A stretch of 64,000 bases of DNA, taken from positions 4,273,052-4,337,051 of the forward strand of contig OX465104.1 of assembly GCA_949987565.1 (NCBI GenBank), in the 5' to 3' direction. Position numbers and translations under genes: made by a program. Positions 61,807 through 64,000 of this stretch are shown one piece after another (the stretch's first letter is position 1; each line of letters opens with the position of its first letter). Source of the stretch: Luidia sarsii (lineage: Eukaryota; Echinodermata; Asteroidea; Paxillosida; Luidiidae). The notes under the pieces are model-generated. The model did no database searches and was not told the DNA's origin. It was given only the letters and a program-made list of their open reading frames with translations.

Positions 61807-63417
61807 GTGATAAGATGCTCTCATCTTTTTTAGGCCAAATAAAAAATAATTTTTAGTTTCTCATCCAAACCTTTTACAAAAAAGGAAGATGCGGGCAATT
61901 TTGTTTTATTTATTTTTTGCTTTTCCAAAATTATTTTTCTTCCCCTAAAGACAGGTAGTCTAATTTCCAGTCGTTTTTAAATACGGTACGATGTTTAGGA
62001 CGTGCTTGTGTGCAGACTTCAACGGCTGGAAACAGCGAAAATCAATCGAAATTTCATCTTTTTATCGTTTTATGAAAATAAAATATTAAAAAATAAGTCA
62101 GATGTGGCAGCCAAAACAAAATGATGCGGGTGTGGGTGAGAAACTAATTATTTTTCACCCTCTTTCAAATGGAGGCAATTCATCCCTTCACTCCATGACT
62201 ATCTCATTCCCATCCTTAGCATGTGCGCATGCATTCTACAGGTCAGGTTCAAAGGTCATTCTGTGTGCTAGACGATTCAACGAACTGGAGCGAGTCAAGA
62301 GTGACCTGACTTCTCTCAAACTGGTAAAGTAGACATTGGATTGGTAGAGTCAAACTGGTCAAGTAGACATTGGATTAGTAGAGTCAAACTGGTCAAGTAG
62401 ACATTGGATTGGTAGAGTCAAACTGGTAGAGTAGACATTGGATTGGTAGAGTCAAACTGGTAGAGTAGACATTGGATTAGTAGAGTCAAACTGGTCAAGT
62501 AGACATTGGATTGGTAGAGTCAAACTGGTAGAGTAGACATTGGATTGGTAGAGTCAAACTGGTAGAGTAGACATTGGATTGTTATAGTCAAACTGGTCAA
62601 GTAGACATTGGATTAGTAGAGTCAAACTGGTCAAGTAGACATTGGATTAATAGAGTCAAACTGGTCAAGTAGACATTGGATTGGTAGAGTCACACTGGTT
62701 AAGTAGACATTGGATTAGTAGAGTGAAACTGGTAAAGTAGACATTGGATTGGTAGAATGATTAGAGTCAATGCATTACTGGGTGACTGGATGACCCTAAA
62801 TGACACAGGGTTACACAAAGGGGCAAGGTTAGCCCTCAATAACCAGGTAAATCGTGGCAACCAGGATAACCACAACAACAAAGATAGGCTTGACAACCAT
62901 ACCCATGGCAGCCATGATTACCATTACAACCATAATAACCATATAGGCCTTGACAATCTAAACCTTCACAACCCTGGCACCCACAACAAGTACAAAGTCC
63001 AAAAAATAACTGAAAAGTGAAAATGTCCATACAACAACCAATAACCTTTGCCTTTGAGAAAGGTCCTGCTAGGATCAAAACGTCAGGCCCTCTAACTGTT
63101 GAGACCACACCGCCACAATAAAATTATCAGCAATTCCAATGACAACCATAGCAATTGCCTACCAACCTTGAATGACGTCCTCTACCTCTTGCAGACTCCA
63201 CCCAACCCTCATCCTCCCTGCGTCCTGTGTCTGGACCTGGAAGACCTTGGCGGCATCCCGGCCAAGGCCCAGGAGGCTCTGGCCCTCCACGGCCAGGTAG
63301 ACATCCTGATCAACAACGGCGGCCTGTCCTATCGAGGGACGGTGATGGGGACAGACATGGCGGTCCACCAGAAACTCATGACAGTCAACTACTTTGGTGC
63401 GGTGGCCCTGACCAAAG
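61609..63417 (+). CDS. DHRS7B: DHRS7B, membrane-anchored short-chain dehydrogenase/reductase (3'-partial)
   Basis: DHRS7B is an SDR-family oxidoreductase of ER/peroxisomal membranes linked in mammals to ether-lipid synthesis (acyl/alkyl-DHAP reductase). Coding exons: 61635-61806 (ATG at 61635; exon opens at 61609), 62220-62323, 63195-63417; phases fit. N-terminal anchor: about residues 10-29, followed by a basic patch. Cofactor motif TGASSGLG at residues 49-56. Next ACAHAFYRSGSKVILCARR. Then VDILINNGGLSYRGTV, where the usual NNAG is NNGG (132-135), and NYFGAVALTK. The catalytic Ser-Tyr-Lys part lies beyond the window. ATG context gtcgccATGG is strong. Confidence 0.92.
62220..62323 (+). CDS. 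DHRS7B: DHRS7B second coding exon
   Basis: Acceptor tccttag at 62219. Reads CAHAFYRSGSKVILCARRF and ends SLKL; donor GTAAAG at 62324 is itself the first unit of the tandem array. Confidence 0.9.
62312..62756 (+). repeat. DHRS7B: 34-bp minisatellite overlapping the DHRS7B exon 2 donor
   Basis: About 13 units of tcaaactggt.aagtagacat and tggattggtag. The first unit contains the true exon end CAAACTG|GTAAAG; later units carry GTCAAG, GTAGAG or GTAAAG in the same place. Confidence 0.95.
63045..63105 (+). repeat. Penelope-type terminus, solo
   Basis: gagaaaggtcctgctaggat followed by caaaacgtcaggccc. Confidence 0.7.
63195..63417 (+). CDS. DHRS7B: DHRS7B third coding exon
   Basis: Acceptor cttgcag at 63194; reads VLCLDLEDLGGIPAKAQ, then VDILINNGGLSYRGTV and ends NYFGAVALTK; donor GTATGC at 63418. 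Confidence 0.93.
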
Positions 63418-63754
63418 GTATGCCCAGATCGACCTCCGATAAATATTCTTCCCCCAAAAAATTGAGGGCCCGACATTGAGAGAGGCTGGGATTGAAACAC
63501 CAGGCCCACTCATTGTTTTAGATAATTATGCGGAAAGGTTTGGCAAACTGTTAATATAAATGACCAAAATGCAAATCTCCAAAATTAGGAGGCCTTGAAG
63601 TTTCTATCCTAGCAGGACATTTGAGCGACTTGAGCGTCTTTGCAGACGGATTTTGGCACTTTAGTCCAGTATTATTATAATTATTATTATTTCTCAAAAA
63701 GCAAAGTTGTTTCAAGAATAACAATTCTTGGAACATTTATCACAACGTTATCTC

Positions 63755-63910
63755 AGGGCCTGACGGTTCTATCCTAGCACATTTCTATCTTCCTCTCTAA
63801 AATCTCAAAATTTAGTGGGCTTGATGTTTCGATCCTAGCAGGACCTTTCTCAAAGGCAGAGTGACCCTTTGAGAAAGGTCCTGCTAGGATCGAAACATCC
63901 ACTAAATTAT
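63755..63910. repeat. Hairpin of Penelope-type termini
   Basis: aatttagtgggcttgatgtt and gatcctagcaggacctttct, mirrored as gaaaggtcctgctaggatcg and aacatccactaaatt. Arms of about 45 bp with a short loop. Confidence 0.88.
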
Positions 63911-63937
63911 TTCCGATTTGCATTTTGGTAAATTTAG

Positions 63938-64000
63938 TCGTTCCCACTACACCAAATAAACGCGATTATTTGAATCGCGATTCAAACTCCACTTTTTTTG
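63938..64000 (+). repeat. Start of the aaataaacgcgattatt palindromic repeat
   Basis: Matches 33595-33660 and is cut by the window end. Confidence 0.7.

Overview
The window is eukaryotic nuclear DNA: four protein-coding genes broken into short exons with GT-AG introns, surrounded by dense interspersed and tandem repeats. All four proteins have clear vertebrate relatives. A polysialyltransferase-family gene, tRNA-derived SINEs, a Penelope-like retroelement remnant and many MITEs together suggest an invertebrate deuterostome (echinoderm, hemichordate or cephalochordate). The exact species cannot be read from the sequence.

Layout. (1) 260-10962, plus strand: the 3' part of UBE2O, an E2/E3 hybrid ubiquitin ligase, in 11 exons; the 5' end lies before the window. 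(2) 11-18 kb: intergenic DNA with a THAP-bearing transposon, a tandem SINE array, a MITE and a purine-rich satellite. (3) about 18.6-27.1 kb, plus strand: an ST8Sia-family sialyltransferase, with three coding exons and a possible non-coding first exon. Its introns are filled by a CTGG satellite, a pyrimidine tract of about 0.9 kb and a retroelement hairpin. (4) 27-39 kb: intergenic, with several MITE families. (5) 59806-39390, minus strand: a complete USP22 gene (SAGA deubiquitinase), 13 coding exons, 526 residues predicted. (6) 61609 to the window end, plus strand: the first three coding exons of DHRS7B, head-to-head with USP22.

All exon models were joined by hand. Codon phase closes at every junction in all four genes (UBE2O 2615 nt, ST8Sia 1140 nt, USP22 1581 nt), which is strong internal support. 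USP22 and UBE2O both act on ubiquitin, but nothing shows that they are co-regulated. The USP22/DHRS7B head-to-head pair also exists in human (17p11.2, from memory), so this looks like an old syntenic pair.

The most unusual content is in the repeats. Hammerhead-ribozyme-like Penelope termini occur many times, often as inverted pairs that make hairpins. One element carries eight copies of a 14-mer between short inverted repeats with a 4-bp target duplication. Tandem arrays repeatedly abut splice sites, and two appear to have grown from the coding/intron or coding/UTR boundary itself (DHRS7B exon 2 donor, UBE2O stop codon).
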